Made by a program: the position numbers and the translations under genes. Of a stretch of 64,000 bases of DNA, positions 1-8,487 are shown in pieces. Below the pieces are notes generated by a model. It worked only from the letters and a program-made list of their open reading frames with translations. It did no database searches and had not been told where the DNA came from. The stretch covers positions 82,506-146,505 of the forward strand of contig SPEL01000008.1 in assembly GCA_009360885.1 (NCBI GenBank). Reading direction: 5' to 3'. The stretch is from Sphingobium sp. GTDB taxonomy: Bacteria; Pseudomonadota; Alphaproteobacteria; Sphingomonadales; Sphingomonadaceae. Position 1 is the stretch's first letter. Each line of letters begins with the position of its first letter.

Positions 1-1338
1 AAGGATCTGATTGGCATTGCCCAGACCGGCACGGGGAAAACCGCCAGCTTCGTTTTGCCAATGATTGATATATTGGCACAGGGGCGCAGCCGCGCTCGTA
101 TGCCACGATCACTGATTCTGGAACCCACGCGGGAACTGGCTGCGCAGGTCGCCGAGAATTTTGAGAAATACGGCAAATATCACAAGCTCTCTATGGCGTT
201 GCTGATTGGCGGCGTTTCGATGGGTGACCAGATCAAGGCGCTGGAAAAGGGTGTGGATGTGCTGATCGCCACGCCGGGCCGGTTGATGGATCTGTTTGAG
301 CGCGGCAATATATTGCTGACCGGTTGCGGCCTTTTGGTGATTGATGAGGCGGACCGGATGCTCGATATGGGGTTCATCCCCGATATTGAGTCGATTTGCA
401 CGAAACTGCCTGCTAATCGCCAGACATTGCTGTTTTCCGCGACTATGCCGCCGCCGATTAAGAAACTGGCGGATAAATTCCTGACCAACCCAAAATCCAT
501 TGAAGTGGCGCGGCCTGCAACGGCTTCTTCCAATATCGCCCAATGGCTGGTGAAGGTCGATTCGCGTAAGAAGCGTGAGAAGCTGCGCCATCTGTTGAAG
601 GCGGAAAATGTCACCAGCGCAGTGATTTTCTGCAACCGCAAATCGACCGTGCGTGAGCTCAATAAGAGCATGCAGCGTCATGGGTTCGCCAGCGGCGAGA
701 TTCATGGGGATATCGATCAGAGCGCCCGTATTGCGGAACTGGAACGGTTTCGTAAGGGTGAGGTGAATATATTGGTGGCGTCTGATGTTGCGGCCCGTGG
801 CCTCGACATTAAGGGCGTGTCCCATGTGTTCAACTTTGATGCGCCGTGGCACCCGGATGATTATGTTCATCGTATTGGCCGCACGGGACGTGCAGGCGCC
901 AAGGGCACTGCCTATACCTTCGTGACTAGCGATGATGGCGAAGCAATTGATAATATCCAGAAGCTGATTGGTACGAAGATCAATTGGCTGGATATGGGGG
1001 CAGACGAAGCCCGTGCCGCTGGTGATACCGTTGCTGTTAGCGAGAAAGCCGTTAAGAAATCTCGTAATCGTAAGGGTGAAAAAGCGGGGGCCGATAAAGA
1101 TAAGGTCGCCAGTGACAATCCCGCGAAAAGCGATAGCGATGATATAGCTGGCAAAGAAAAGCGCGGTAAGGACCGGCGGGATACTCGTGAACGGAACGAT
1201 GACCGGCGTGAAGATGAACGCGGCCCCCGGCGTCACCCTGATGTTGATGGAACATTGGAAGACGGCGCGTGGAATGGCCCTGTTCCAGCCTTCCTGAGCG
1301 TCGGCTTTAATGCAGATAACGATGGTGAAGACGCGTAA
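1..1338 (+). CDS. DEAD-box ATP-dependent RNA helicase, RhlE-like (5' end outside window)
   Basis: The reading frame is open from base 1, so the start lies outside the window. The visible part begins inside motif I (AQTGTGKT) and carries, in order, PTRELAAQ (Ia), TPGRLMD (Ib), DEADRMLDMGF (II), SATMP (III), ARGLDIKG (V) and HRIGRTGRAG (VI), so both RecA-like domains are intact. It should unwind or remodel RNA duplexes using ATP in the cytoplasm, in ribosome assembly or mRNA turnover. After motif VI comes a long charged Lys/Arg/Asp tail (about bases 1040-1250), typical of RhlE-type helicases and likely to bind RNA. The ATG at 55 is internal, not the start. The exact paralogue cannot be fixed. 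Confidence 0.95.
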   Translation, partial: KDLIGIAQTGTGKTASFVLPMIDILAQGRSRARMPRSLILEPTRELAAQVAENFEKYGKYHKLSMALLIGGVSMGDQIKALEKGVDVLIATPGRLMDLFERGNILLTGCGLLVIDEADRMLDMGFIPDIESICTKLPANRQTLLFSATMPPPIKKLADKFLTNPKSIEVARPATASSNIAQWLVKVDSRKKREKLRHLLKAENVTSAVIFCNRKSTVRELNKSMQRHGFASGEIHGDIDQSARIAELERFRKGEVNILVASDVAARGLDIKGVSHVFNFDAPWHPDDYVHRIGRTGRAGAKGTAYTFVTSDDGEAIDNIQKLIGTKINWLDMGADEARAAGDTVAVSEKAVKKSRNRKGEKAGADKDKVASDNPAKSDSDDIAGKEKRGKDRRDTRERNDDRREDERGPRRHPDVDGTLEDGAWNGPVPAFLSVGFNADNDGEDA

Positions 1339-1622
1339 TTCACATTGTTTTGAATGGTTGTAATTATGTGCCTGCCTATTTGAAGGGCGGCATTCATCCG
1401 GTGCCCTTTGCGGATTACTGGTAGTGAATCCGCAGTGGAAGATGTTGCTCTGTTATGGGCAGCGTGCTTTTCCAGCGTGTCGCTCATTTTGGCGGTTTGT
1501 AATCGTGATGACGTACTGAACCGGGTGAGAGAGCGGTTCTCCCTTACGAAACATTGATATTATGGATTATTCGGTCATTGGCCGGATATATTCTTTGATT
1601 ATCGATGTCGAAACCCGGACGC
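1339..1622. other. intergenic region between convergent helicase and minus-strand operon
   Basis: No supported gene. The main structure is an inverted repeat with an 8 bp stem (TGCGGATT at 1409-1416, AATCCGCA at 1427-1434) and a 10 base loop, 70 bases past the helicase stop. It has no T-run, so it is at best a weak terminator or a 3'-end stabiliser. A minus-strand reading frame across 1233-1487 overlaps the helicase end and looks like a shadow. Confidence 0.5.
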
Positions 1623-2066
1623 CTATTTCATTGCATTTAAATAAGAAGGGCGGCTTTTTTCGAGGAGGCCATCCTGATGCCTTTGGTTCATCATCTCCAT
1701 TGGGGGCGGTGGTGGCAGATGTATTCCCATAGCGTTTAATGTGCCCGCGCAGTGGACGATGTTCAGCGTCAGCGCCATGTCGCTATGGAAAGAGCGCGTA
1801 TAGCCCAACACGCGCTGGCTTTGTGCCAGCCAGCCCAGCAGACTGAGTTCATCCATGGAGAGATAAGGTGCGCCGGGCTTTTGAATGACCAGTCCGTTTT
1901 TAGCCGCAAGCCCCCTAAGGCGTGAGAATTGCGCGATATAGATGTCGGTTTCGCTATTGTCGTCCCCTCGCATCATCCGCACGACCCGTTGTTCAACTCC
2001 GGAACGACGCCGAAGGACAAGGCGTGTGAAGCGTAGCCTGCCTGCCCTGATCTTCTCTTGTTTCAT
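1623..2066 (-). CDS. unrecognised 147-residue protein, last gene of a sigma/FecR/receptor operon
   Basis: I do not recognise the family. The ATG at 2066 overlaps the stop of the upstream methyltransferase in an ATGA, which points to translational coupling and makes this start better than the longer one at 2096. The N-terminus is basic (KIRAGRLRFTRLVLRRR), the middle is a mixed helical stretch (SMDELSLLGWLAQSQRV) and a run of five prolines lies near the C-terminus. There is no signal peptide, membrane segment or metal-binding motif. Its place suggests a job linked to the methyltransferase or to the receptor's cargo. Confidence 0.7.
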   Translation of the reverse strand: MKQEKIRAGRLRFTRLVLRRRSGVEQRVVRMMRGDDNSETDIYIAQFSRLRGLAAKNGLVIQKPGAPYLSMDELSLLGWLAQSQRVLGYTRSFHSDMALTLNIVHCAGTLNAMGIHLPPPPPMEMMNQRHQDGLLEKSRPSYLNAMK

Positions 2067-3358
2067 GGGGCAGATCCTCCCAATGCTGTGCCACATTCAT
2101 CGACAATCTTCAGGGTGATGCCATTGTCGGTGAACCATTGCGCTAATGCGCTGGTCCTTGCATTTTCGGGGGTCATCAGGGCTTTTGCCGGATGCACTAT
2201 TTCTTGCGTCATCAGCAGTTGCAGGGTCTGGAGCAACAAGCCCGTCTGCCCGGCATATGCCGGAATCTGGGTCAACTCAGCGAAGGATTTTGGGCCTGTT
2301 GCAAGAGAATGTAGCAAGGGTGAGAGGATTTCCTCTGTCCCTTCAATGGTGCCTATCGGTGTTGAAAAGGAAACCGGGCCTTTTGTGGGGGCGTCAGGCA
2401 TCAGGTGAAAGAGAATCTTATTGATCTGCTTAGCGAAAGACTGATCGGTGCAGGGGTGGGGTTCTTTCTGAAAAAGGTCCATCCTCTGGTGGCTGCCCCG
2501 CGCCATATCTTTGAGGGTTTCCGACAGTGGTGGAATTTGAGTCTGCCTGATTATCCCTTGCAAATTGCCGGGTATGGAAAGCGAAGGATCAAGATTACCG
2601 AAAATATCTGCACTGCCCAGATAGCCCAAACCAGCTTCCCCAATCTGGCTGTGAACATCCACCGAATGTTGCGGGTTCCAGTGATCGGTCAGAAATTCAT
2701 GCGCGAGATGGGCCGGATTCTTTTGTTCCAGATTATCGAGATGCTTCAGCATGGCAGGCTGGTCATTGAATAATCCTCTGTTACTCAACTGTCGCAACAG
2801 CTTTAACCCCATTTGTACCCGCTGAGATGAAGAACCGGGAATGTGGTGGGAAAAGACATTCAGCACATTCTGAAATGCTGTTAGTTCTGTAGAACCGGGA
2901 TGGCACATATAATGGAGATAGAAGAGACCGCCCGGTTTCAGGCTGGCAGTGACATTAGCGAGCAGGGCGTTCTTATGGTCTGGCGCTATCCATGACCACA
3001 CGCCATGGGACGCCATGAAATCAAATTTTTTATGGTTGCTGCGGAGAAATTCAGCAAAATCAGCATGAATGAATTCGATATTTGCAAGTCCGCAGGATAT
3101 CGCTGCAGTGCGGGCTATTTGCAGATGCTGCTCATTGAAATCTACGCCGATGAAATGGCCATTGGGGTGGCAGGCTGCTGAAACGAGGAGATTCGTGCTT
3201 AGGCCGCAGCCCAGTTCGCAGAAGGTGAAGTGGGAGGCCGTATCCGGCGCAGAAAATCCCTGAAAATGGGCGGTGGCTGATAGCCAGACCGGCTGCATTT
3301 CCTTATGAAAAAACGCAGGATAACTGACGTCCGTTGTATAGCCGTCAGTTCTGTTCAT
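2063..3358 (-). CDS. SAM-dependent methyltransferase with C-terminal methyltransferase regulatory domain
   Basis: A 431-residue protein. Residues about 45-110 hold a class I methyltransferase fold: motif I FCELGCGLSTN, the acidic loop GVDFNEQHL and HADFAEFL. The following part (about 200-300, with FLTDHWNPQHSVDV) resembles the MethyTransf_Reg domain seen in this family. The N-terminal stretch with YPAFFHKEMQPVWLS is also usual for it. Substrates of the family are mostly unknown. It lies 64 bases after the TonB receptor in the same operon, with a strong hairpin between them, so it may modify a compound taken up by that receptor; this is inference. Its ribosome site is AAGGAAGAAAG, a few bases before the ATG. 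Confidence 0.85.
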   Translation of the reverse strand: MNRTDGYTTDVSYPAFFHKEMQPVWLSATAHFQGFSAPDTASHFTFCELGCGLSTNLLVSAACHPNGHFIGVDFNEQHLQIARTAAISCGLANIEFIHADFAEFLRSNHKKFDFMASHGVWSWIAPDHKNALLANVTASLKPGGLFYLHYMCHPGSTELTAFQNVLNVFSHHIPGSSSQRVQMGLKLLRQLSNRGLFNDQPAMLKHLDNLEQKNPAHLAHEFLTDHWNPQHSVDVHSQIGEAGLGYLGSADIFGNLDPSLSIPGNLQGIIRQTQIPPLSETLKDMARGSHQRMDLFQKEPHPCTDQSFAKQINKILFHLMPDAPTKGPVSFSTPIGTIEGTEEILSPLLHSLATGPKSFAELTQIPAYAGQTGLLLQTLQLLMTQEIVHPAKALMTPENARTSALAQWFTDNGITLKIVDECGTALGGSAP

Positions 3359-3381
3359 GGTCTTTCTTCCTTATGCTGTGC

Positions 3382-3409
3382 GGCCCGGTAAAGTCAGCTT
3401 CACCGGGCC
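3382..3409. repeat. perfect 8 bp intercistronic hairpin between receptor and methyltransferase
   Basis: GGCCCGGT (3382-3389) pairs perfectly with ACCGGGCC (3402-3409) around a 12 base loop. It lies between the receptor stop (3423) and the methyltransferase start (3358). No T-run follows on the minus strand, so it fits an mRNA-stabilising or attenuating hairpin better than a full terminator. It could keep receptor mRNA high and lower the two downstream genes. Confidence 0.7.
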
Positions 3410-3422
3410 ACTTATGTTAGGG

Positions 3423-5783
3423 TCAGAAAGTGACGTTTAATGACGTGCTGAAGCGGCGGCCATCCAGAACATAGGAAAAACCGTCTTCAGGCGTTACCTT
3501 TTTGTTGGTGAGGTTATAGATGCCCAGATTTATCCTGACGTTCCTCTTGGCCTTATAAACGAAACCAGCATTATAGAAGGTGTAGGGCGGGTATCGGAAG
3601 TCATTCGTTCCTGATCCGCTGGAATTTGTGGTACGGCCAGATGTCTTACCACGATAGTTTAACTGCCCCCACAGCTTCCACGCATCACTAGCATCCCAAT
3701 CCAGCGACGCATTGAACATATGTTCGGGTATGTCGTTGAGGGGTTTCCCCTTATTGGCACCGGATGTTTGTTCGGTTTCTGAATAGGTATAGCTGTGGCG
3801 ATAGCGCAAGGTATCGATTATTTTCCAATCGACCGTCCATTCAACGCCCTGCAACTGTGCCGAATCGACATTTTCATAGGTCGTATAACCGAATTGATGC
3901 GCGGGGTATGTGACGCCACCATATTGGCATACGACATTTTGTGCGCAGATGCGGCCAGTGCGCAGCAGCTTATCCTCAAAATCGCTTCTATATGCGGTCA
4001 GACTGCTGGAGATGCCTGCCTCGCGGTTAACATAGCTGGCGCCCAGTTCATAGTTTACGGTTTTTTCCGGCTTCAGATCGGGGTTGCCGATGATAACGCC
4101 GCCCATTGATGTGCTGCCGAAATCCGTCGCGGCGGAGCGCAGGCTGGGCACTTTATAGCCCGTTGTTACACCGCCCTTAAGGGTCAGGTTATCCGTTGCG
4201 GTATAGACGGCATAGGCCTTCGGGCTAAAACGAGTGCCGAAATTCTCGCTGTGATCGACGCGCCCGCTGAGCAACAGGGAAAGATCGTCGATGACTTCCC
4301 AATTATCCTCAAGGAAAGCCGCATATTGCTTGCGATCCATTGTGACGACATCGGTTGGCACAACAAAACCGGGAAGGTTCAGGCCATTGGTGGCACCATC
4401 CTCTAGCTTTTCATGGAAATAATTGAAGCCGCCCACGATTTTGTGACGAGACAGGGACAAGGCTGCCTGCGTATTGGCCACTAGCGTATCAAACGAAATG
4501 CCATATCCTGTCGTCGCGTTAATGCGCGTCGGGTTGGATGACGTGTCATAGTTGATGTAGCTGTTCCAGATCAGCTTGCCATAATTACCCTCGTGGGTGA
4601 GGAAGTAATTATCGCGCAGGGATTTAGAATAGCTGGCCGCCGCTGTTGCAGCCAGACTTTTCCCCGGTGTGGCGGTGCGTTCCTGTACGGTATGCCCGGC
4701 CCCTGCTGTAAATGTGTTCGCATCATCTAAGCGGAGGCTCAGCTTGGCACCAACGTTCCGGCGCTTAAACTCAGGGTCGGAAGCTGCGCTATCGCCCCCG
4801 CCAACGAAGTCAGCCTCATCCTGATAGCGCATCCCACCGGTAAGCTGGAGCGACAAACGATCCTTCAGGATAGGAATGTTGAGTGCAAGGCTGGCGTTGA
4901 TGCCATCATTGGTCACGTCATTGCCGGGGCCAGCCTTTATATATTCCGTCGTAAAGCTACCACCAAAGTCGTTCATGACCTTTTTGGTGATGATGTTGAT
5001 AACGCCGCCAATGGCGTCAGAGCCGTAAAGCGATGATGCAGGGCCGCGGATAACCTCAATACGGTCGATGGATTCCAGCGGAGGCAAGAAATTGATCGGG
5101 GTGCCCGCCTGTCCGCCGTTCAGACCAAAGGCCTGGTTATCCTGTACTCGTTTGCCGTCAATCAGGAACAGCGTGTAATCGGCGCTCATCCCGCGCATCA
5201 TGATGGATTGTTCGACACCGCCACCCTGAATATGGACCCCCGGCACGTTCATCAGAACGTCGGTCACATCAGTAAAGGAACGCTGTTTGATTTCGTCCGC
5301 CGTGATGACAGAGATGGAGGCTGGGGCGTTCTGGATATTCAGCGCATAGCCGGTTGCCGTGACAACGATGTCCGGGTCGGCAAGGACGCTTTCCCTTGAC
5401 TGTTCACGCGGTGGCGGCCCCCGCCGCCCACGATCAGCCCGCAGGGAACCAGCCAGAGCGGTAACCCGAAAACCTCCTTTGCCGTCCGGGGAAGCGGTCA
5501 GGCCGCTGCCGTCTAGCAAGGTCTTCAGGGCCTGTTCTGGTGTATAATTGCCGTTTAGTCCCGCTGTGCGTTTGCCGCGAACCTGCGTGGAATCAACAGC
5601 AATCATGATGCCTGCCTGACGCCCGAGCCGGGCAATGGCGGAACCGAGTGAACCAGCAGATATATCAAATGTGCGTGTGGCGGATGCCTGTGTCTGGGCA
5701 TGGCCCGCCCCGGTTGTGCCAGCAGCGGCAGTGAACGCAATCGCTGCTGCCCCCCATAGCATATGCTTGTGAATTATACGCAT
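3423..5783 (-). CDS. TonB-dependent outer-membrane receptor with N-terminal STN signalling domain
   Basis: About 786 residues from the ATG at 5783; a longer start at 5813 would put ten residues before the basic start of the signal peptide (MRIIHKHMLWG...), so it is rejected. After cleavage near GHAQ comes an STN (secretin/TonB short N-terminal) domain of about 75 residues (FDISAGSLGSAIARLGRQAG), then a TonB-box-like DIVVTATGY, a plug domain (IMMRGMSADYTLFLIDG, VIRGPASSLYGSDAIGG) and a 22-strand barrel ending in aromatic Phe. The plug resembles the CirA/BtuB group. STN domains pass the ligand signal to FecR, which is encoded just upstream. The substrate is probably an iron chelate, but this is not certain. 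Confidence 0.93.
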   Translation of the reverse strand: MRIIHKHMLWGAAAIAFTAAAGTTGAGHAQTQASATRTFDISAGSLGSAIARLGRQAGIMIAVDSTQVRGKRTAGLNGNYTPEQALKTLLDGSGLTASPDGKGGFRVTALAGSLRADRGRRGPPPREQSRESVLADPDIVVTATGYALNIQNAPASISVITADEIKQRSFTDVTDVLMNVPGVHIQGGGVEQSIMMRGMSADYTLFLIDGKRVQDNQAFGLNGGQAGTPINFLPPLESIDRIEVIRGPASSLYGSDAIGGVINIITKKVMNDFGGSFTTEYIKAGPGNDVTNDGINASLALNIPILKDRLSLQLTGGMRYQDEADFVGGGDSAASDPEFKRRNVGAKLSLRLDDANTFTAGAGHTVQERTATPGKSLAATAAASYSKSLRDNYFLTHEGNYGKLIWNSYINYDTSSNPTRINATTGYGISFDTLVANTQAALSLSRHKIVGGFNYFHEKLEDGATNGLNLPGFVVPTDVVTMDRKQYAAFLEDNWEVIDDLSLLLSGRVDHSENFGTRFSPKAYAVYTATDNLTLKGGVTTGYKVPSLRSAATDFGSTSMGGVIIGNPDLKPEKTVNYELGASYVNREAGISSSLTAYRSDFEDKLLRTGRICAQNVVCQYGGVTYPAHQFGYTTYENVDSAQLQGVEWTVDWKIIDTLRYRHSYTYSETEQTSGANKGKPLNDIPEHMFNASLDWDASDAWKLWGQLNYRGKTSGRTTNSSGSGTNDFRYPPYTFYNAGFVYKAKRNVRINLGIYNLTNKKVTPEDGFSYVLDGRRFSTSLNVTF

Positions 5784-5870
5784 TATAGCCCCCAATAATT
5801 TCGGTTTCTGCATGGGGGACGGATGAGAATTTTAAACGGCTCATAAAAATTTGGGAAAATGAAAAAGAAT

Positions 5871-6839
5871 TTAGCGCCGCCGCGTGACGGTGATTTCGCC
5901 ATCCTCATGATAGCGGACCATAATATCGGCGGTGCTGGCCATGCCATCCAGCGTCTGACCTGCATTGAGCAGCGGGAAGCTGCCTGTAACCCTTATCCCG
6001 CGTAACGACGCGGCGTTAAAACGGATCGGACGTTTACGATAACGATTGAGTTGGTTAATTATTTCGACGACTTCTGTGTCGTCGGCTTCCAGCCATTCAT
6101 TCGCTCCAATGCCCCCTGCGGTGCCTATCGACATTCCGGAGGAAATCTTTGTGCTTGTGATGCCCGCCTGCTGCCCCGCCGCCAGAATAGTGCATCCATT
6201 CGGCATGGCTGGTTTCTCTGGGCATATCCGAACGCGGGATTCGATGACGGCAACCTGAGTATGATCTGCTTCGCGCCGAACAATGAAGCTGGTGCCAAGT
6301 GCAGTCGCGCTGCCATGCTGTGTCTTGATGATGAAGGGCAGGGGCTGGTCGCTATCAACTTTTGCCAATATCTGGCCGCGTATCAGGCGTATTTCTCGCT
6401 TTTTGCCGTTCATATAGACATTCAGGGCGGCATCAGAGCCTATCATTATCTCGCTGCCATCGTTCAGCACGACAGTGCGGATATGTCCTGATTTTGTCTG
6501 GTAATCGGGGAAAAGATCATGGACATAATTGCTTTGTATTGCTGCCCAGCCCGCAAAAGCGACAAAGGCGATGCTCAATATTGTCCCTATGCTTTGGTTC
6601 CGTCGCCGTTTCAGTACTTGCCGCAGCGCGTCTCGTTCAAATTTGTCGGTTTCTGTGACGCGTTTATCAAAGTCGCGCATGCGTTCAAGTGTGCGCAGGT
6701 GCAGGGGGTTGAGAGCGCACCATGCTTCAAATTCATTATATTGCTCATCCGTCATATCGCCGGAATCAAGCAAGGCCGCCCAATAAGCGGCCTGTTCAAC
6801 CACATCCGATGTGGAATTTGGTGGCGAGCTTCGGGTCAC
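5871..6839 (-). CDS. FecR-family anti-sigma / signal transducer
   Basis: A 322-residue protein with a GTG start directly after the sigma factor stop. An N-terminal DUF4880-like segment (AAYWAALLDSGDMTDEQYNEF) would bind the sigma factor in the cytoplasm. One membrane segment follows at about 88-108 (GTILSIAFVAFAGWAAIQ). The periplasmic FecR domain starts at VVLNDGSEIMIGSDAALNVY. A C-terminal secretin-like STN part (IIEQLNRYRKRPIRF-type) would contact the receptor's STN domain. It should relay receptor occupancy to the sigma factor. Gene order sigma-FecR-receptor is the classic arrangement. Confidence 0.93.
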   Translation of the reverse strand: MTRSSPPNSTSDVVEQAAYWAALLDSGDMTDEQYNEFEAWCALNPLHLRTLERMRDFDKRVTETDKFERDALRQVLKRRRNQSIGTILSIAFVAFAGWAAIQSNYVHDLFPDYQTKSGHIRTVVLNDGSEIMIGSDAALNVYMNGKKREIRLIRGQILAKVDSDQPLPFIIKTQHGSATALGTSFIVRREADHTQVAVIESRVRICPEKPAMPNGCTILAAGQQAGITSTKISSGMSIGTAGGIGANEWLEADDTEVVEIINQLNRYRKRPIRFNAASLRGIRVTGSFPLLNAGQTLDGMASTADIMVRYHEDGEITVTRRR

Positions 6840-7349
6840 TCAGTCGGCATAAGCTGCGGCATAGCATCGTGCATAAGCAAGCGCGATATGCCGCTTTACC
6901 GTGGCCAGAGAGATGTCGAGCTGCTGTGCGATTTGCTTATGTTCCAGCCCTTCGATGCGTCGAAGCAGAAAGGTTTTCCGGGCCTGAGCGGGAAGGGCAT
7001 CCAATATCTGAAGAATGGCATTCAGCAATTGGCTTGCCTCGGTGATGCGTTCCGGGGTGATCGTTTCTGTGTCTGACTGGGCTACGGCCCATGCCGCGTT
7101 CAGGGCGCGCTTCACCTCTCTTGACCTTATATCGTCTATCAGCAAGCGTCGGGCAATGGTGGCAAGATAGCTTCGTGGGGAATCTGGTGCGACGGCCTGT
7201 GGTCGTGCCAACAACCGGCAAAAAGTGTCATGAGTGAGGTCGGCCGCGCGCTGCGGGCATTTTGTATGACGACGCAGCCAGTCGTTTAACCAGTGGGCAT
7301 GAGATTCGTAGAGCAATTCAATGTTACGATTTGCCGTTACTGCATTCAC
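6840..7349 (-). CDS. FecI-like ECF RNA polymerase sigma factor
   Basis: A 169-residue protein with sigma region 2 (DLTHDTFCRLL, YLATIARRLLIDDIR) and region 4 with a helix-turn-helix (EHKQIAQQLDISLATVKRHIA). It should direct RNA polymerase to the promoter of the downstream receptor when FecR is signalled. It is the first gene of a five-gene minus-strand operon. The region upstream holds a large inverted repeat (7480-7539) that may act in its control. Confidence 0.93.
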   Translation of the reverse strand: MNAVTANRNIELLYESHAHWLNDWLRRHTKCPQRAADLTHDTFCRLLARPQAVAPDSPRSYLATIARRLLIDDIRSREVKRALNAAWAVAQSDTETITPERITEASQLLNAILQILDALPAQARKTFLLRRIEGLEHKQIAQQLDISLATVKRHIALAYARCYAAAYAD

Positions 7350-7479
7350 TTCATGCCCCCTGATTACACCATTTGCGGCAATAGATGCGCCGCCGAATCC
7401 GCTACCATGTGAATAACGCTTATGATAGTCATTCGCAATATATAATCAGCCAGTAAAATGCAAGACGGCACCCTGATGT

Positions 7480-7539
7480 GGTGGGTTTGAAATATGCCTC
7501 ATTATAACGGCCAGGCGCGGTGCATATTTCAAACCCACC
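7480..7539. repeat. perfect 18 bp inverted repeat with 24-base spacer
   Basis: GGTGGGTTTGAAATATGC at 7480-7497 is an exact reverse complement of 7522-7539. Two wobble pairs and one normal pair extend it outwards. The spacer is 24 bases. It is far too long to be chance and has no T-run. It could be an operator, a cruciform, a palindromic repeat element or a structured leader RNA. It lies about 130 bases upstream of the sigma factor start. Confidence 0.85.
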
Positions 7540-7732
7540 GTACTGGAATCGTAAAGTTACTGGTGCCCTTAGGTGGGTGAGCGGTGGCAATAGTTGGCCG
7601 CAATAAGTGGTTTGGTGTTTATGGCCGGGATGCTGATGGGAATGCAGGCTGGCATCAATTATGGGACGGAGTCATGGAGCTCTGACCTGCCCGACCATGA
7701 ATATCATTGTCTGACGCGGCGGAATTAGGGCA

Positions 7733-7761
7733 ATAGTCATAGCCGGTTTGCATTCTATAAT
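7733..7761 (+). promoter_or_regulatory. candidate promoter of gamma carbonic anhydrase
   Basis: A perfect -10 hexamer TATAAT lies at 7756-7761, about 25 bases before the ATG. The -35 position 17 bases upstream (ATAGTC) matches poorly. This would give a short leader holding the ribosome site GAGGGGG. Confidence 0.4.
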
Positions 7762-7785
7762 GCGCGAAACGAAGAGGGGGACTCC

Positions 7786-8316
7786 ATGCCATTATATGAA
7801 TTTGAAGGGCAGGCACCGACATTGCCAGAGGATGGATCGGCATGGGTTGCGCCGTCGGCTGATCTGATCGGTGATGTGCAACTGGGCAAGGATGTGAACA
7901 TATGGTTTGGCGCGGTTATTCGTGCGGATAATACGCCCATTGCCATTGGCGCGCGCAGTAATGTGCAGGAACAGGTCGCCATGCATAGCGACCCCGGTAT
8001 TCCCTGCACAGTGGGGGAGGGGGTTACCATTGGCCATCAGGCCATGCTCCATGGGTGTACCATTGGCGATAACAGCCTGATTGGCATGGGCGCGATCATC
8101 CTCAACCGGGCGATCATCCCCGAAAATTGCATTGTTGGCGCGGGGGCATTGGTGACAGAAGGCAAGACGTTTGAGCCGGGCAGCCTGATTGTAGGAAGCC
8201 CTGCCAAGGCCATCCGGCAACTGGATGAAGCGACCATTGCCATGCTGCGCCTGTCTGCGGAGAGCTATGCGGCGAAGGCAAAGAAATATGCGAAAGGTCT
8301 GCGCCGGGTGGATTAG
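7786..8316 (+). CDS. gamma-class carbonic anhydrase family protein
   Basis: A 176-residue left-handed beta-helix protein built from hexapeptide repeats (VGEGVTIGH, IGDNSLIGMGAIILNRAIIPENCIVGAGALV). The three metal-ligand histidines of the gamma carbonic anhydrase group are present at about 67, 84 and 89. It probably hydrates CO2 or has a metal-bound hydratase role; many members lack strong activity. Ribosome site GAGGGGG sits just before the ATG. A link to the CO2-forming formate dehydrogenase 23 kb away is only a thought. Confidence 0.9.
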   Translation: MPLYEFEGQAPTLPEDGSAWVAPSADLIGDVQLGKDVNIWFGAVIRADNTPIAIGARSNVQEQVAMHSDPGIPCTVGEGVTIGHQAMLHGCTIGDNSLIGMGAIILNRAIIPENCIVGAGALVTEGKTFEPGSLIVGSPAKAIRQLDEATIAMLRLSAESYAAKAKKYAKGLRRVD

Positions 8317-8394
8317 TCCGGCGCGCTTTGTTTGCGAGGGGCGCGGGCTATTAATCGCCTGAGTCCATACGGTTTAAGTCACGGCTATGAATTA

Positions 8395-8430
8395 TTCCCT
8401 TCTGCCTCTGAGCGTCGAACCAGAAGGGAA
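8395..8430. repeat. perfect 10 bp hairpin between convergent genes
   Basis: TTCCCTTCTG (8395-8404) pairs perfectly with CAGAAGGGAA (8421-8430) around a 16 base loop, in the gap between the carbonic anhydrase and the hydrolase, whose genes converge. It may end or protect one or both transcripts. No T-run follows on either strand. Confidence 0.65.
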
Positions 8431-8451
8431 GAGGTCAGCTATGCGTGGATC

Positions 8452-8470
8452 ACGTCATCGTGGATGACGT
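8452..8470. repeat. second hairpin, 8 bp perfect stem with 3-base loop
   Basis: ACGTCATC (8452-8459) pairs with GATGACGT (8463-8470) with a GTG loop, 18 bases before the stop of the convergent hydrolase. Together with the hairpin at 8395 it probably forms a bidirectional 3'-end structure. Confidence 0.65.
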
Positions 8471-8487
8471 CACCCCGAAAATACGCA

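Larger units (their letters stand above)
7350..7785. other. 436-base divergent intergenic region with a large inverted repeat
   Basis: This lies between the minus-strand sigma factor and the plus-strand carbonic anhydrase. It holds the 18 bp perfect inverted repeat at 7480-7539 and the promoter-like TATAAT at 7756-7761. Two tiny reading frames are open, 7584-7685 (33 residues) and one from 7621 (about 36 residues). Neither has a ribosome site or a recognisable sequence, so no gene is called. Confidence 0.5.

Noticed and set aside
109-1236. 375-residue frame opposite the DEAD-box helicase
   Set aside because: It is a shadow of a gene with clear helicase motifs and has no family resemblance.
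7584-7685. 33-residue GTG-start frame upstream of the carbonic anhydrase
   Set aside because: No ribosome site and no recognisable sequence; composition fits chance.
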